Of a stretch of DNA of 61,936 nucleotides, positions 26,203 to 35,032 are shown one piece after another (the stretch's first letter is position 1; the number at the start of each line of letters is the position of its first letter). Origin of the DNA: Lysobacterales bacterium (GTDB lineage: Bacteria; Pseudomonadota; Gammaproteobacteria; Xanthomonadales; SZUA-36); assembly GCA_014238945.1 (NCBI GenBank), contig JABAAB010000044.1:1-61936 (forward strand). The letters are read 5' to 3'. The position numbers and the translations under genes were made by a program. Below the pieces are notes generated by a model. The model did not search any database, was not told where the DNA came from, and saw nothing but the letters and a program-made list of their open reading frames with translations.

Positions 26203-28596
26203 TTAATAACGCTTCCAGACCTTCAAACCGTAATTGCGTGGCCGGTTAACCACGGTGGTGGGTTCATAGTTCCGCGGCTGGACGTACAGATCGGCCGTTT
26301 CATTGGTCAGGTTGTTGATATACAAATCGACACCCCAGTCGCCGTTGTTAACACCGGTTCTGAAATTGGCGATTGAATACGAATCCTGGTGGAACCGGCT
26401 GGAAGGCACAATTTCGCTATACGAACTCCCTGTATAACTCCATACCAACTGGGCGAAGGCGGGCATATCACCGACACTGAAACCATATCGAGCGAGAATG
26501 TTGCCTTTCCAGGTGGGTACGTTTGGAAGTTCTGTGCCTTCGGGTACCGATAACAGGCCATTGGGCAGGACAAAATCGTCGGTGGTCTCACCGGTGTTGT
26601 AAGCCACAGCGGCAGAGAGGGTAAAGTCTTCAGAAACTGCCAGGGAAACATCCGCCTCAATTCCATAAATTTCCGCAGTACTCAGGTTATACACGTTACC
26701 GCAACAGGCTGACAGGCTGAAGCTGTAGACAGTGTATTGAATGTCTGACCAGTCCATTTTGTACGCAGCGCCATTGAACCGGACACGCCCGTCCTCGGAG
26801 GTGATCTTCCAGCCAAATTCATAATTTTTAACCACATCGGGTATCCACGCCTGTGATGGCAGAGCGGGATCCCGATTCAACCCACCCGGACGGTAACCTT
26901 CAGAATAAGTGAAATAAATCATTCGGTTATCGGTGACATGCCAGGTCAGGTTGCCTTTAAATATGCTGTCACTGTTACTGGTCTCTGAGTCTGCGGGTGT
27001 GTCCCTGAGACCATAAATACCCTGGCCCCACCCCACAACTCCTGTGACTTTGTGATCTTCATCAAAGTACCGCATTCCGAAGGTGCCGGTCAGCGAGTCT
27101 GTAAAGTCGTAACTGACCTCCCCAAACAGGGCGGTCTGCTTGTCTGTTCTGACCTGATCTGTTCGGAAGTACAACCCGGGAACCCCGTCCACGTAAAGTG
27201 TAGAGGCCATTTCCGGCTGAATCCACTTTAGAAAATAATCATGCTCAGCCTTCTCGTAAAAGACCCCCACGGTATAGTTGAGTGGACCATCACCTGATGA
27301 AACAAGACGAATTTCGTGGCTGGTGCGGTCGAACTTGTTATCTTCAGTGTAAAATTCCTCCAGACTGGTGCAGTCCGTGTTGGATTGCGTTGCCAGGTCG
27401 ATACCGGTAGCACTGTAATCACAGGCATAATAGGGTACGAAATACGCATCCTCACCGTAAGCCGAGTAATCCGTCTGGTAATCCACTTCACGATCAAGCA
27501 ATGATCCCGCGTAAACCAGCTGGCTATTGCCGAGATCACCCTCGATGGTCAACCCAAACTGGGTAAATTGGTCTTCCTGAAAATCCCGGTTGAATCGCTG
27601 GATTTTGTGCTTGCCAACGTTGTCCGGGTCGTGTTCCCAGACGCCGTCTGAATCAATCGACTGGCCGATCACACTGACCGTACCCACCCAACTGTCACTG
27701 AGGTCTACACGCAGAGCTGCGCGTCCACCGGCCTTGGTCAACGAATTGAAATTGTTCTCAACCAGGTGGAGATTGTCTATGGTCCTGGTCCGCCCGTATG
27801 GCGCCGGAGGATAATAGGCTTCGTTATAACCATATCCACCTTCAAGAGTGTAGTTTCGGGCACCCGCCAGATTATCGATCCAGCCACCCTCATCTATGTA
27901 CCACGCCACCACGCGCAGGGCCATGGTTTCCCCTAACGGCTGGTTGACAAATCCTTCAACCGAATAGCTCGTGTCGCCACCATCGGTGCTGCCACCACTG
28001 GCATCAAAACCTGCAGCAAATTCGCTGGAGTCCGGTTTGTTGGAAATGATCCGTACCGTTCCCGATTGGGAGCTGGCACCAAACAGTGTGCCCTGTGGAC
28101 CACCAAGGGCTTCAATACGTTCAATATCATAGATATGTACATCAAGATTGGCACCAATCGCCGTGACCGGTTGCTCGTCAAGATACAGGCCTACACCGGG
28201 TGTCGACCCCGAAGGGTTTGCATCACCACCATCAGACGCACCGCGCATGTATATGGTGGCACCGCCCGGTGCGCCAAAACTCTTGAACGACACATTCGGC
28301 ATCAGCAGGGCATAATCCTGGAAACTCTCGATCCCCAGTTCCTCAATTTTCCGCGCATTGAAGGCAGTAACAGCAATGGGTACATCCTGCAGGCTCTGTT
28401 CGCGTTTTTGCGCAGTGACAATGATTTCTTCCAGCGTAAAATCCTCCGACCCGGACTGCGCCACGGCGGGTGTTGCCATCATCGTGGTAGAAACAGCGAC
28501 CAGCGAACCATAGGCGAGTCCACGTTTAACTGCTTTCGTTAGTGGAGAGAGTTCCAGTGTAGGAATTTCCTGGTGGTCAGAATGAATTCGTGTCAT
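26203..28596 (-). CDS. TonB-dependent outer-membrane receptor
   Basis: The 797-residue protein has a long N-terminal export region ending near AVAQSG (about residue 47), then LEEIIVTAQKREQSLQDVP, a TonB-box and plug start. The plug has YMRGASDGGD, DIERIEALGGPQGTLFGASS and GTVRIISNKP. A 22-strand-type barrel follows and ends in an aromatic residue (WKRY), as needed for outer-membrane insertion. Ligand not readable; relatives import siderophores, vitamin B12 or oligosaccharides. It stands alone, ends in its own terminator and is divergent from metA. B12 would suit the corrinoid-related genes nearby, but I see no B12 riboswitch upstream. Confidence 0.93.
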   Translation of the reverse strand: MTRIHSDHQEIPTLELSPLTKAVKRGLAYGSLVAVSTTMMATPAVAQSGSEDFTLEEIIVTAQKREQSLQDVPIAVTAFNARKIEELGIESFQDYALLMPNVSFKSFGAPGGATIYMRGASDGGDANPSGSTPGVGLYLDEQPVTAIGANLDVHIYDIERIEALGGPQGTLFGASSQSGTVRIISNKPDSSEFAAGFDASGGSTDGGDTSYSVEGFVNQPLGETMALRVVAWYIDEGGWIDNLAGARNYTLEGGYGYNEAYYPPAPYGRTRTIDNLHLVENNFNSLTKAGGRAALRVDLSDSWVGTVSVIGQSIDSDGVWEHDPDNVGKHKIQRFNRDFQEDQFTQFGLTIEGDLGNSQLVYAGSLLDREVDYQTDYSAYGEDAYFVPYYACDYSATGIDLATQSNTDCTSLEEFYTEDNKFDRTSHEIRLVSSGDGPLNYTVGVFYEKAEHDYFLKWIQPEMASTLYVDGVPGLYFRTDQVRTDKQTALFGEVSYDFTDSLTGTFGMRYFDEDHKVTGVVGWGQGIYGLRDTPADSETSNSDSIFKGNLTWHVTDNRMIYFTYSEGYRPGGLNRDPALPSQAWIPDVVKNYEFGWKITSEDGRVRFNGAAYKMDWSDIQYTVYSFSLSACCGNVYNLSTAEIYGIEADVSLAVSEDFTLSAAVAYNTGETTDDFVLPNGLLSVPEGTELPNVPTWKGNILARYGFSVGDMPAFAQLVWSYTGSSYSEIVPSSRFHQDSYSIANFRTGVNNGDWGVDLYINNLTNETADLYVQPRNYEPTTVVNRPRNYGLKVWKRY

Positions 28597-29012
28597 ATGC
28601 CTGTCCCCGTATGCTCTAAAGAAAAAGAACTCATTGCTTTCAAATACAAATAGTTCATCTTTTAAAAATATACATCAACGCATCATCAATCTTCCGTGTT
28701 GCGTTTACTAACTAATAATCGACAAAAATAGTAATTTCTCGTTTTCGTCGCGTTGACCATGATCTGTAATTTCGATTGTCCGTAATGAGCATTGGCCAGT
28801 GTCTGCATCAAGTTCCGTATGTGCCACGACTGTTGCCAACCGAATTGGTATCGCTACTACCACCAGATACTAAAAAGTTGATGTTGCTTTGACAAAGGAG
28901 TTTTTATCTCTCTCGCTTGAGTTATTCTCAACTCTGAAGGGTAACTAGTGCATTCGAGAATGAACTGGTGTTAAAGTCTGGCACTTCATGTTCTGAACTG
29001 GAGCCTGCACCC
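28597..29012. other. A+T-rich divergent promoter region between the TonB receptor and metA
   Basis: These 416 bases hold no gene. They are clearly richer in A+T than the flanks. A TTGACA hexamer is at 28889-28894, but no good -10 box follows at the right distance, so I do not call a promoter. I looked for a SAM riboswitch or MetJ-type boxes and found neither convincingly. Confidence 0.45.
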
Positions 29013-30107
29013 ATGCCCCTGGTTGCCCATTCCAAGTTGCCTACATTTACCCGTTTGCGACAGCAGGGTCAGCAAGTGCTGACCTTGAATCGTGCCTCGA
29101 TGCAGGACATTCGGGAGTTACACATCGGATTGCTGAACATGATGCCTGATGCGGCGTTGAGCGCGACGGAACAACAATTTATCCGCCTGGTGGGTAATTG
29201 TAACCAGATCGCACAGTTCTATGTTTACCCGTTCACATTGCCGGAATTGACACGAGGTGCCAAAGCAACAGAGCACATCAGCAAGTACTATTCCAGTTTT
29301 GAGGAACTGCAGGAACTGGGTCTGGATGCCCTGATGATCACCGGCGCCAATGTGGTAAAACCTTCGCTGGATGGGGAGCCATTCTGGGAACCACTGGTAA
29401 AAGTCATCAACTGGGCACATGAGAACGTGGCCTCCACCCTGTGTTCCTGCCTGGCAACACATGCGCTGGTAAAACATCTATACAAAATTGAGCGCCAACC
29501 CCTGCCTCACAAACGGTGGGGAGTCTACAATCATCGGATCACCCACCTGGACCATCCCTTGACGCGGGGGATCAACACCCGTTTCGATGCACCGCACTCA
29601 CGTTGGAATACGATTACACGTGAACAATGCGAACAGGCGGGATTGGGTGTGCTGGCCGGCAGTGCAGAAGCCGGTGTACACCTGACCGTGAGTCACGACC
29701 AATTCAGTACGGTCTTTTTCCAGGGGCATCCGGAATATGACTCGAATAGCCTGCTCAAGGAATACAAGCGTGAGGTCAATCGATTCCTCAATAACGAGAT
29801 GGACTCAAGACCACCCTACCCCCAAAACTATTTTTCTGAAGATGCAAAAAACATTGCCGTGCAGTTTTTGGATGCAGCGATTGAAGCACGCTCGGAAGAC
29901 CGGCCTTTGCCTCCGTTTCCCGAGGATGCATTGACCCGCCTGGTTGACAATACCTGGGGTGACACCGGTAAGGCGATCATCAATAACTGGCTCGGTCTGG
30001 TATACCAGGTAACCAACCTGGAACGTCACAAGCGCTTTATGGAGGATGTTGATCCACATGATCCGCTGGGTCTCAGGAAAAAATTTGAACCACAAAGACC
30101 GGGATGA
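29013..30107 (+). CDS. metA: Homoserine O-acyltransferase, MetA family
   Basis: The 364-residue protein activates homoserine (with succinyl- or acetyl-CoA) for methionine synthesis in the cytoplasm. The glutamine-amidotransferase-like fold is shown by HIGLLNMMPDAALSATE near the start and the nucleophile in STLCSCLATHAL; alignment to the MetA pattern picks the second cysteine, C146. The catalytic His/Glu pair is H239 and E241 in FFQGHPEYD. I chose ATG 29013, which has a GGAG site about 9 bases before it, over GTG 28968. The acyl donor (succinyl or acetyl) cannot be settled from the sequence by eye. It is convergent with the MetF-like gene, and PLP enzymes that could use its product are 4 kb away. 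Confidence 0.85.
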   Translation: MPLVAHSKLPTFTRLRQQGQQVLTLNRASMQDIRELHIGLLNMMPDAALSATEQQFIRLVGNCNQIAQFYVYPFTLPELTRGAKATEHISKYYSSFEELQELGLDALMITGANVVKPSLDGEPFWEPLVKVINWAHENVASTLCSCLATHALVKHLYKIERQPLPHKRWGVYNHRITHLDHPLTRGINTRFDAPHSRWNTITREQCEQAGLGVLAGSAEAGVHLTVSHDQFSTVFFQGHPEYDSNSLLKEYKREVNRFLNNEMDSRPPYPQNYFSEDAKNIAVQFLDAAIEARSEDRPLPPFPEDALTRLVDNTWGDTGKAIINNWLGLVYQVTNLERHKRFMEDVDPHDPLGLRKKFEPQRPG

Positions 30108-30140
30108 TTCTTGGCCGGGATCAAATCAGGTGGAGCTGGT

Positions 30141-31040
30141 TCATCCGGTAACCGGGCGGCGGCATTTTCTTCTCATCCATTCTGCGGATTCTTTGAAACC
30201 CCCAAAACTGAATGTATGAACGCCAATCACATTGCATGTTCTGCGCAGACCACAATGCCTGGCCAACGCTACGATTTGTTTGTCCGGATCGGTATGTGCC
30301 AGTCGCTTTGCGGCCTTTAAACCCATATCTGTCAAAGCCCGCAAGGAAGAACTGACACCGCAGTAACTGGCATACCGAACCAGGTTCGCGGTGCTTGTCG
30401 GCCCGGCGATGCCCACATAGACCGGAACATTGGGTGCCTCTCGTGAAAGCACCGCGCAGTACTCACTGATTCGAGTGGGCGCAAATGAAAACTGGGTGAC
30501 AACCTCGATGCCAAGATTCCTGTCCCTGGCCAGTCGCAACTTCGCCTTGAGATCCTGGTCGATCACGGCCGGTGGAATCCGCGGATGACCTTCCGGATAA
30601 CCGGCGATGCCGATTTCCTTTATACCCGCATCGACAAGAACATCATCTCGTAACAGTGACAAACCGTCCGCATACGGACCGGCAGCTTGTGCGACATCTC
30701 CGCCTATAACCAGCACGCGATGCACTCCAAACTCGTTCACAGCACGGTCCAGGTAGTCTTTTAATTCCAGCCGTGATTCCAGCTTGCGTGCCGCAACATG
30801 GGGTACCGCCTCCAGACCTGCTTCATGCAGAGATTTCAGTACCTCCAGCGTTGAAGCGAGTCTTTTCTTTGCAGGCGAAGGAACATATACACTGGTACCG
30901 TAAGGCAGCAGCCTGGCGCCGGCGGCAATCTGTGCGGGATCCGGGTTGCTCAGCTCAATTGACCCGTTGGTGACAAGTTCCGTTATGACATCCGAAGTCT
31001 TCCTGCCTTTTTCTACGCTTATTTCTGTTACGTGTGACAT
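30141..31040 (-). CDS. MetF-like methylenetetrahydrofolate reductase
   Basis: The protein of about 299 residues has the TIM-barrel pattern of the MTHFR family: VEKGRKTSDV near the start, VPHVAARKLESRLEL, VLVIGGDVAQAAGPYADGL, GIAGYPEGHPRIP and VTQFSFAPTRI. It would reduce 5,10-methylene-THF to 5-methyl-THF with FAD. It is a divergent, short form rather than the enterobacterial MetF; such forms often sit with C1-demethylation genes. This would connect the methylene-THF made by the FAD-GcvT enzymes to methionine synthesis. ATG 31040 has an AGGAAGAG site upstream and leaves 8 bases after the upstream methyltransferase stop, so the two form an operon. Confidence 0.85.
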   Translation of the reverse strand: MSHVTEISVEKGRKTSDVITELVTNGSIELSNPDPAQIAAGARLLPYGTSVYVPSPAKKRLASTLEVLKSLHEAGLEAVPHVAARKLESRLELKDYLDRAVNEFGVHRVLVIGGDVAQAAGPYADGLSLLRDDVLVDAGIKEIGIAGYPEGHPRIPPAVIDQDLKAKLRLARDRNLGIEVVTQFSFAPTRISEYCAVLSREAPNVPVYVGIAGPTSTANLVRYASYCGVSSSLRALTDMGLKAAKRLAHTDPDKQIVALARHCGLRRTCNVIGVHTFSFGGFKESAEWMRRKCRRPVTG

Positions 31041-31048
31041 GGACAGTA

Positions 31049-32476
31049 TTATCTCTTCCTGGGATATCTTCTGGAAATGATATAGGACTCGTCGTAAAAC
31101 CAAAGCCCGCCGTACTCATTCAACACCTCGTTGGTGGCTTCCAGGTATTTGTCACCGCTCATGGCGGCCGTCAGGCGCTCATCCTCAATTTGTGCCACGT
31201 ACACAGCGGCATTCCATGCTGCAAACAGGGTCGAAGTGCCAATACTGGCAGATATTTCGGTGGGCAGCGCATGCATTTCATAGCGAAATATTGAACGGGC
31301 ATCAGAATTTGCACTGAAATTGAATTGGCCCGCTTCTGCGCCCAGTTCGAGTTTCAGGGCGTGCAATATTTCATGTCTGCCTGAGCTGAATGGCATTTCA
31401 TCCGGCCATACCCTTTGTACGATTTCTAGCCCCGGATCATGACCGTAGGAGTGCACACCGATCATACGCCCCCCTTCTGCCAGCGCCCGTGTCAATGGTG
31501 CTACCACTTTTTCCACCTTAAACCGGGCAGGAACACGTGAGCGATAAGGTTGAGAGGCAATGACGAGGTCATAATCTGCCCGGGTATTGCCCTGCTTCGG
31601 AATGACATCATCCAGCAGGAACCGGTAGTCCTCGCGGTATAAAACCAGCACCGATGGTTTATCGTAGATCGGATTACCCGTTTTAGGACTATGCCGCGCC
31701 TGCCAGTTATCCACCAGGAACCCATCCAGATTTTTGATTTGCTCGTCAAACTCGTGTGCAGTGGCTCCACTCAACGGTACTTCCTGCCAGACGACGGAGG
31801 CAGCGGCCTCCTCATTATGGGGGGTCAGCCACGGCGCCTCCGAGTAATACATATTGGTGATGATCAATACCGTGGCGGGATGTTCAAACAGACGATCTGC
31901 CATCTTGGCCAGCGACAAACGCACATCTTCAAGACTGACTTCTTTACCCGAAATGTAAAATGGAAGTGTCGGAAAACGTCTATGCATTTCCCGCATGACA
32001 CGGGTCAACACCGATCCATCTCCCATACCGGCATCGAAAACCCGTAATGCAGGGGGTGTAGGCTCTATGTTGCCCAATTCCATTCCGACCCGTTGCGCGA
32101 CCATCTCTTTTTCACTACAGGTATTGACGAACAGCAGATATTTCTGACGATTATCAAAAAATCGAAAGTTCTTTTCTTCAGAGCCGTCCTGTGGTTCCGA
32201 ATTTTCACCACCATTGGGTTTGATCTTCAGCTTGCTGGTCGACATCAGGTGCATGGATTGGGGATCCGCCTGGCTGGGTTTGGCACCGCCATTTTTTGTA
32301 ATGAATTGACTGACCTTGTCCCAGGTTTCCGGGGTCACACGGGAACCGTTGCGCAATCGTGAAACAAACTTTCCGTCATTCACGGCCTGCCGGCCAAAGG
32401 TGGACTCGGCGATCTTCTGTTGCTTACAAAAGGCAGTGATGCTTTCGAGCAGATTATTTCCGCTACTGACTTGCAT
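31049..32476 (-). CDS. SAM-dependent methyltransferase with N-terminal HTH-like domain
   Basis: The 475-residue protein has two parts. Residues about 8-60 look like a Cro/C1-type helix-turn-helix (ESTFGRQAVNDGKFVSRLRNG). After a charged linker (about 62-105), a class I methyltransferase domain follows, with the SAM loop VFDAGMGDGS at about 146-155 and an acidic strand end further on. It ends in a basic tail, ISRRYPRKR. I do not recognise a characterised relative. It lies 8 bases upstream of the MetF-like gene in the same operon. A DNA-binding methyltransferase beside a 5-methyl-THF-producing enzyme could sense SAM or C1 status, but this is inference; an enzyme acting on a metabolite or protein remains possible. 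Confidence 0.7.
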   Translation of the reverse strand: MQVSSGNNLLESITAFCKQQKIAESTFGRQAVNDGKFVSRLRNGSRVTPETWDKVSQFITKNGGAKPSQADPQSMHLMSTSKLKIKPNGGENSEPQDGSEEKNFRFFDNRQKYLLFVNTCSEKEMVAQRVGMELGNIEPTPPALRVFDAGMGDGSVLTRVMREMHRRFPTLPFYISGKEVSLEDVRLSLAKMADRLFEHPATVLIITNMYYSEAPWLTPHNEEAAASVVWQEVPLSGATAHEFDEQIKNLDGFLVDNWQARHSPKTGNPIYDKPSVLVLYREDYRFLLDDVIPKQGNTRADYDLVIASQPYRSRVPARFKVEKVVAPLTRALAEGGRMIGVHSYGHDPGLEIVQRVWPDEMPFSSGRHEILHALKLELGAEAGQFNFSANSDARSIFRYEMHALPTEISASIGTSTLFAAWNAAVYVAQIEDERLTAAMSGDKYLEATNEVLNEYGGLWFYDESYIISRRYPRKR

Positions 32477-32597
32477 AATCCGGTAAATCCTCGGATTGTT
32501 TGAGGGGATATATTATCGCTTAAAAAGTGGGATATATACCATATGTATTTGAATTAAATTCAGTGGGATTGATCCCACAGCAGGTGGTGACCCTCTA

Positions 32598-33536
32598 TCA
32601 GTCCGGAATCTTTTCCTCCAACAGTCTGGATTGTGGCATGGTTTCGTCTTTGCGTATTTCTTCGAGTAGCCAGTTTCTGAACACACAGATTTCCTTGTTG
32701 TCTGCATTGTCACTGCGACAGGCGAGGTACCAGTCGCCATGGTTGAACACCCGTCGACCTGGAAATAACTCGACCAGCGACCGCGAAACAAGATCGCGGT
32801 TAACAAAGGGTTCCATGCCAAGAGCGATACCGAGACCCTGTGCAGCCGCATTCCAGCCCAGTTCGTAGCTATCGAATTCCAGACCCGAATTCGGGTTCAC
32901 ATCGTGGATATGGTTTTCTTCCAGCCAGACCCGCCAGTCCTGGTCTGAAGGATAGACCTGGATGATGTTGTGTCGGCACAAGTCATTCGGACTCTCTATG
33001 CTGTTGTCTCCATTGGCAAGCGCCGGACTGCAAATCGGAAATATCCTGCTGGAAAACAGGTAGTCATAATGTAAATCCGTATGTGTCGGTGTACCGATCA
33101 TGACACAAAGATCTACATCTTCATGTTCGAAATTAACGTCCGACTGGGATGTGTGCAAACGCAACATGACATCTGGAAACCTGTTCTGGAAATCGGACAT
33201 CCTGGGAATCAGCCAGCGGGTGGCAAAGGTAGAGTAAACCTGTACCGTGACGATTCCCGGTGCCTTCAGGGCCAGTATCAATTCTGTTCCGTCCGAGATG
33301 CGGTCAAAGGCCGCGCGAATGGTCGGATAGTAGTCCTGACCCGCCTTTGAAAGTACAACTCCCTTGGCTGCACGTACAAATAACTCAACCTCAAGATGCT
33401 GTTCCAGTTTCTTGATCTGGTGACTCACAGCGGAATGTGAAACACACAATTCATCACCGGCACGCTTGAAACTGCGGTGTCTGGCGGCCGCTTCAAACGT
33501 TCGGAGTGCATTCAGTGGTGGTAAGAATTTTCGCAT
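32598..33536 (-). CDS. LysR-family transcriptional regulator (GcvA-like)
   Basis: The protein of about 312 residues begins with a LysR winged HTH: LPPLNALRTFEAAARHRSFKRAGDELCVSHSAVSHQIKKLE matches the GcvA-type pattern (quoted here in part from residues 4-45). A periplasmic-binding-like effector domain follows. TTG 33560 opens the longest frame, but ATG 33536 fits the family start. It is divergent from the PLP/beta-oxidation operon at 33837, the usual arrangement for a LysR regulator and its target. A palindrome at 33566-33582 could be its binding site. Confidence 0.88.
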   Translation of the reverse strand: MRKFLPPLNALRTFEAAARHRSFKRAGDELCVSHSAVSHQIKKLEQHLEVELFVRAAKGVVLSKAGQDYYPTIRAAFDRISDGTELILALKAPGIVTVQVYSTFATRWLIPRMSDFQNRFPDVMLRLHTSQSDVNFEHEDVDLCVMIGTPTHTDLHYDYLFSSRIFPICSPALANGDNSIESPNDLCRHNIIQVYPSDQDWRVWLEENHIHDVNPNSGLEFDSYELGWNAAAQGLGIALGMEPFVNRDLVSRSLVELFPGRRVFNHGDWYLACRSDNADNKEICVFRNWLLEEIRKDETMPQSRLLEEKIPD

Positions 33537-33565
33537 TGGACTATTGTTAGGAAAATTCAAGCAAA

Positions 33566-33597
33566 TGCAAGTTCTGCTTGCAAGTGTCGAAAATATG
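33566..33597. promoter_or_regulatory. Candidate LysR palindrome overlapping a shared regulator motif
   Basis: TGCAAG-TTCTG-CTTGCA (33566-33582) is a perfect 6-bp inverted repeat just upstream of the LysR gene start; another CTTGCA half is at 33616-33621. Immediately next to it, TGTCGAAAATATG (33585-33597) is identical to one of the two copies beside the AraC-type regulator at 21217-21229 (opposite strand). The region lies between the LysR gene and the metB-like operon. Confidence 0.55.
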
Positions 33598-33836
33598 TTG
33601 CGGGGCGACTAAAAACTTGCAGCCGATGAATTGCGCTCCCTTAATAATAAAATCTTCGGTAATGTCTTAAAATAAACGCTACTGATCGTGTGCACAGCGA
33701 CTGCGGATCAAGGAAGAGTTTTTCACGGCTTTCCCCGGCGGCAAAAGACAACAGCGCGGCGGGTCAGTTTGCGTGTATCATTGGTTTCCCGAAATTCCCG
33801 AGCGCACGACCAACAGAATAAACCAAGGAAATAACT

Positions 33837-34988
33837 ATGGGTTTCAGTACCAGACAAATACACGCCGGGGTCACACCCGATCCAATGACAGGTGCCATCC
33901 TTACACCAATTTACCAAACCACGACCTATGTACAGCCCTCGGTCGATGAGTACCTTTCCAAGGGCTATTCCTATTCCCGCTCAGCCAATCCCACCGTGCG
34001 GGCGCTGGAGTTGAAATTGGCGGATCTCGAGGGTGGCATCGATTGTTCTTGCTTTGGGACCGGTATGGCAGCTATCCAGGGCGTCATGCTGGCATTCCTG
34101 AGTGCCGGTGACCACGCGGTCATTTCTGATGTTGCCTACGGTGGAACCTATAGACTGTGTACCAAGGTACTGAGTCGATTCGGTGTGGAGTTCACATTCG
34201 CCGATACCTCAAGACCGGATGAGGTGGCTGCAGCCGTGCGTGACAATACCCGCCTGATATTGACCGAAACACCGGCCAATCCGACCATGAAGAGCTCGGA
34301 TATTGCGGCGATTTCTGAAATCGCCAAAAGCGCGGGTGCCGTGCACGCGGTCGATAACACCTTCCTGACACCTTATTATCAGCGCCCGCTGGAACTCGGC
34401 GCAGATGTATCGATTCACAGTACCACCAAGTATATGGATGGCCACAATGCGACGGTCGGTGGTGCGGTCATTTGCAGGACCGCTGATCAGGACGAAGCCG
34501 TCCGGTTTATACAGAACAGCACCGGCAGCATCATGTCTCCCCAGGTTGCCTGGTTGACATTACAGGGTTGCAAAACCCTTTCCATCAGGATGGACCAGCA
34601 GTCAGCCAATGCAATGGCGATTGCGCGGTACCTGGAATCACACCCGAAAGTGGAGCAGGTCTGTTATCCCGGTCTCGAGTCTTTCTCTCAACATGCCCTG
34701 GCCTGTGGCCAGGCTACCGGTTTTGGCGCGATGTTGTGGTTCGAGGTCAAGGGCGGACTGGCTGCCGGCAAGACACTGATGGACAATGTCGAATTGTGGA
34801 GTCTGGCCGAAAACCTCGGCTCGGTCGAATCCCTGATTACCCACCCGGTCACCATGACGCACGCCGATGTCGAGGAAGCCGAACGTCAACGGGTCGGGAT
34901 CATTGACGGACTGGTGCGACTGTCCGTGGGTCTGGAAGATGCCCAGGATCTGATAGACGCGCTGGAACAGGCCCTCGACCGGGTTTGA
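33837..34988 (+). CDS. PLP-dependent Cys/Met metabolism enzyme (MetB/MetZ-like)
   Basis: The 383-residue protein is a member of the cystathionine gamma-synthase fold group. The PLP-binding lysine is K198 in IHSTTKYMDGHNA, and the YSRSANPTVRALE and GTGMAAIQ segments are typical. It could form cystathionine from O-acylhomoserine and cysteine, or act as an O-succinylhomoserine sulfhydrylase or a gamma-lyase; these cannot be separated by eye. It is the first gene of an apparent operon running to 41318 and is divergent from a LysR regulator. MetA upstream could supply its substrate. Confidence 0.85.
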   Translation: MGFSTRQIHAGVTPDPMTGAILTPIYQTTTYVQPSVDEYLSKGYSYSRSANPTVRALELKLADLEGGIDCSCFGTGMAAIQGVMLAFLSAGDHAVISDVAYGGTYRLCTKVLSRFGVEFTFADTSRPDEVAAAVRDNTRLILTETPANPTMKSSDIAAISEIAKSAGAVHAVDNTFLTPYYQRPLELGADVSIHSTTKYMDGHNATVGGAVICRTADQDEAVRFIQNSTGSIMSPQVAWLTLQGCKTLSIRMDQQSANAMAIARYLESHPKVEQVCYPGLESFSQHALACGQATGFGAMLWFEVKGGLAAGKTLMDNVELWSLAENLGSVESLITHPVTMTHADVEEAERQRVGIIDGLVRLSVGLEDAQDLIDALEQALDRV

Positions 34989-35032
34989 GCAAGTGTTTGA
35001 CTTTGATTCCAGAAAATCCATAATTCAGAATC

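Noticed and set aside
28597-29012. SAM riboswitch or MetJ-type operator upstream of metA
   Set aside because: No convincing riboswitch core and no tandem AGACGTCT-like boxes could be found by eye; a covariance-model search would be decisive.
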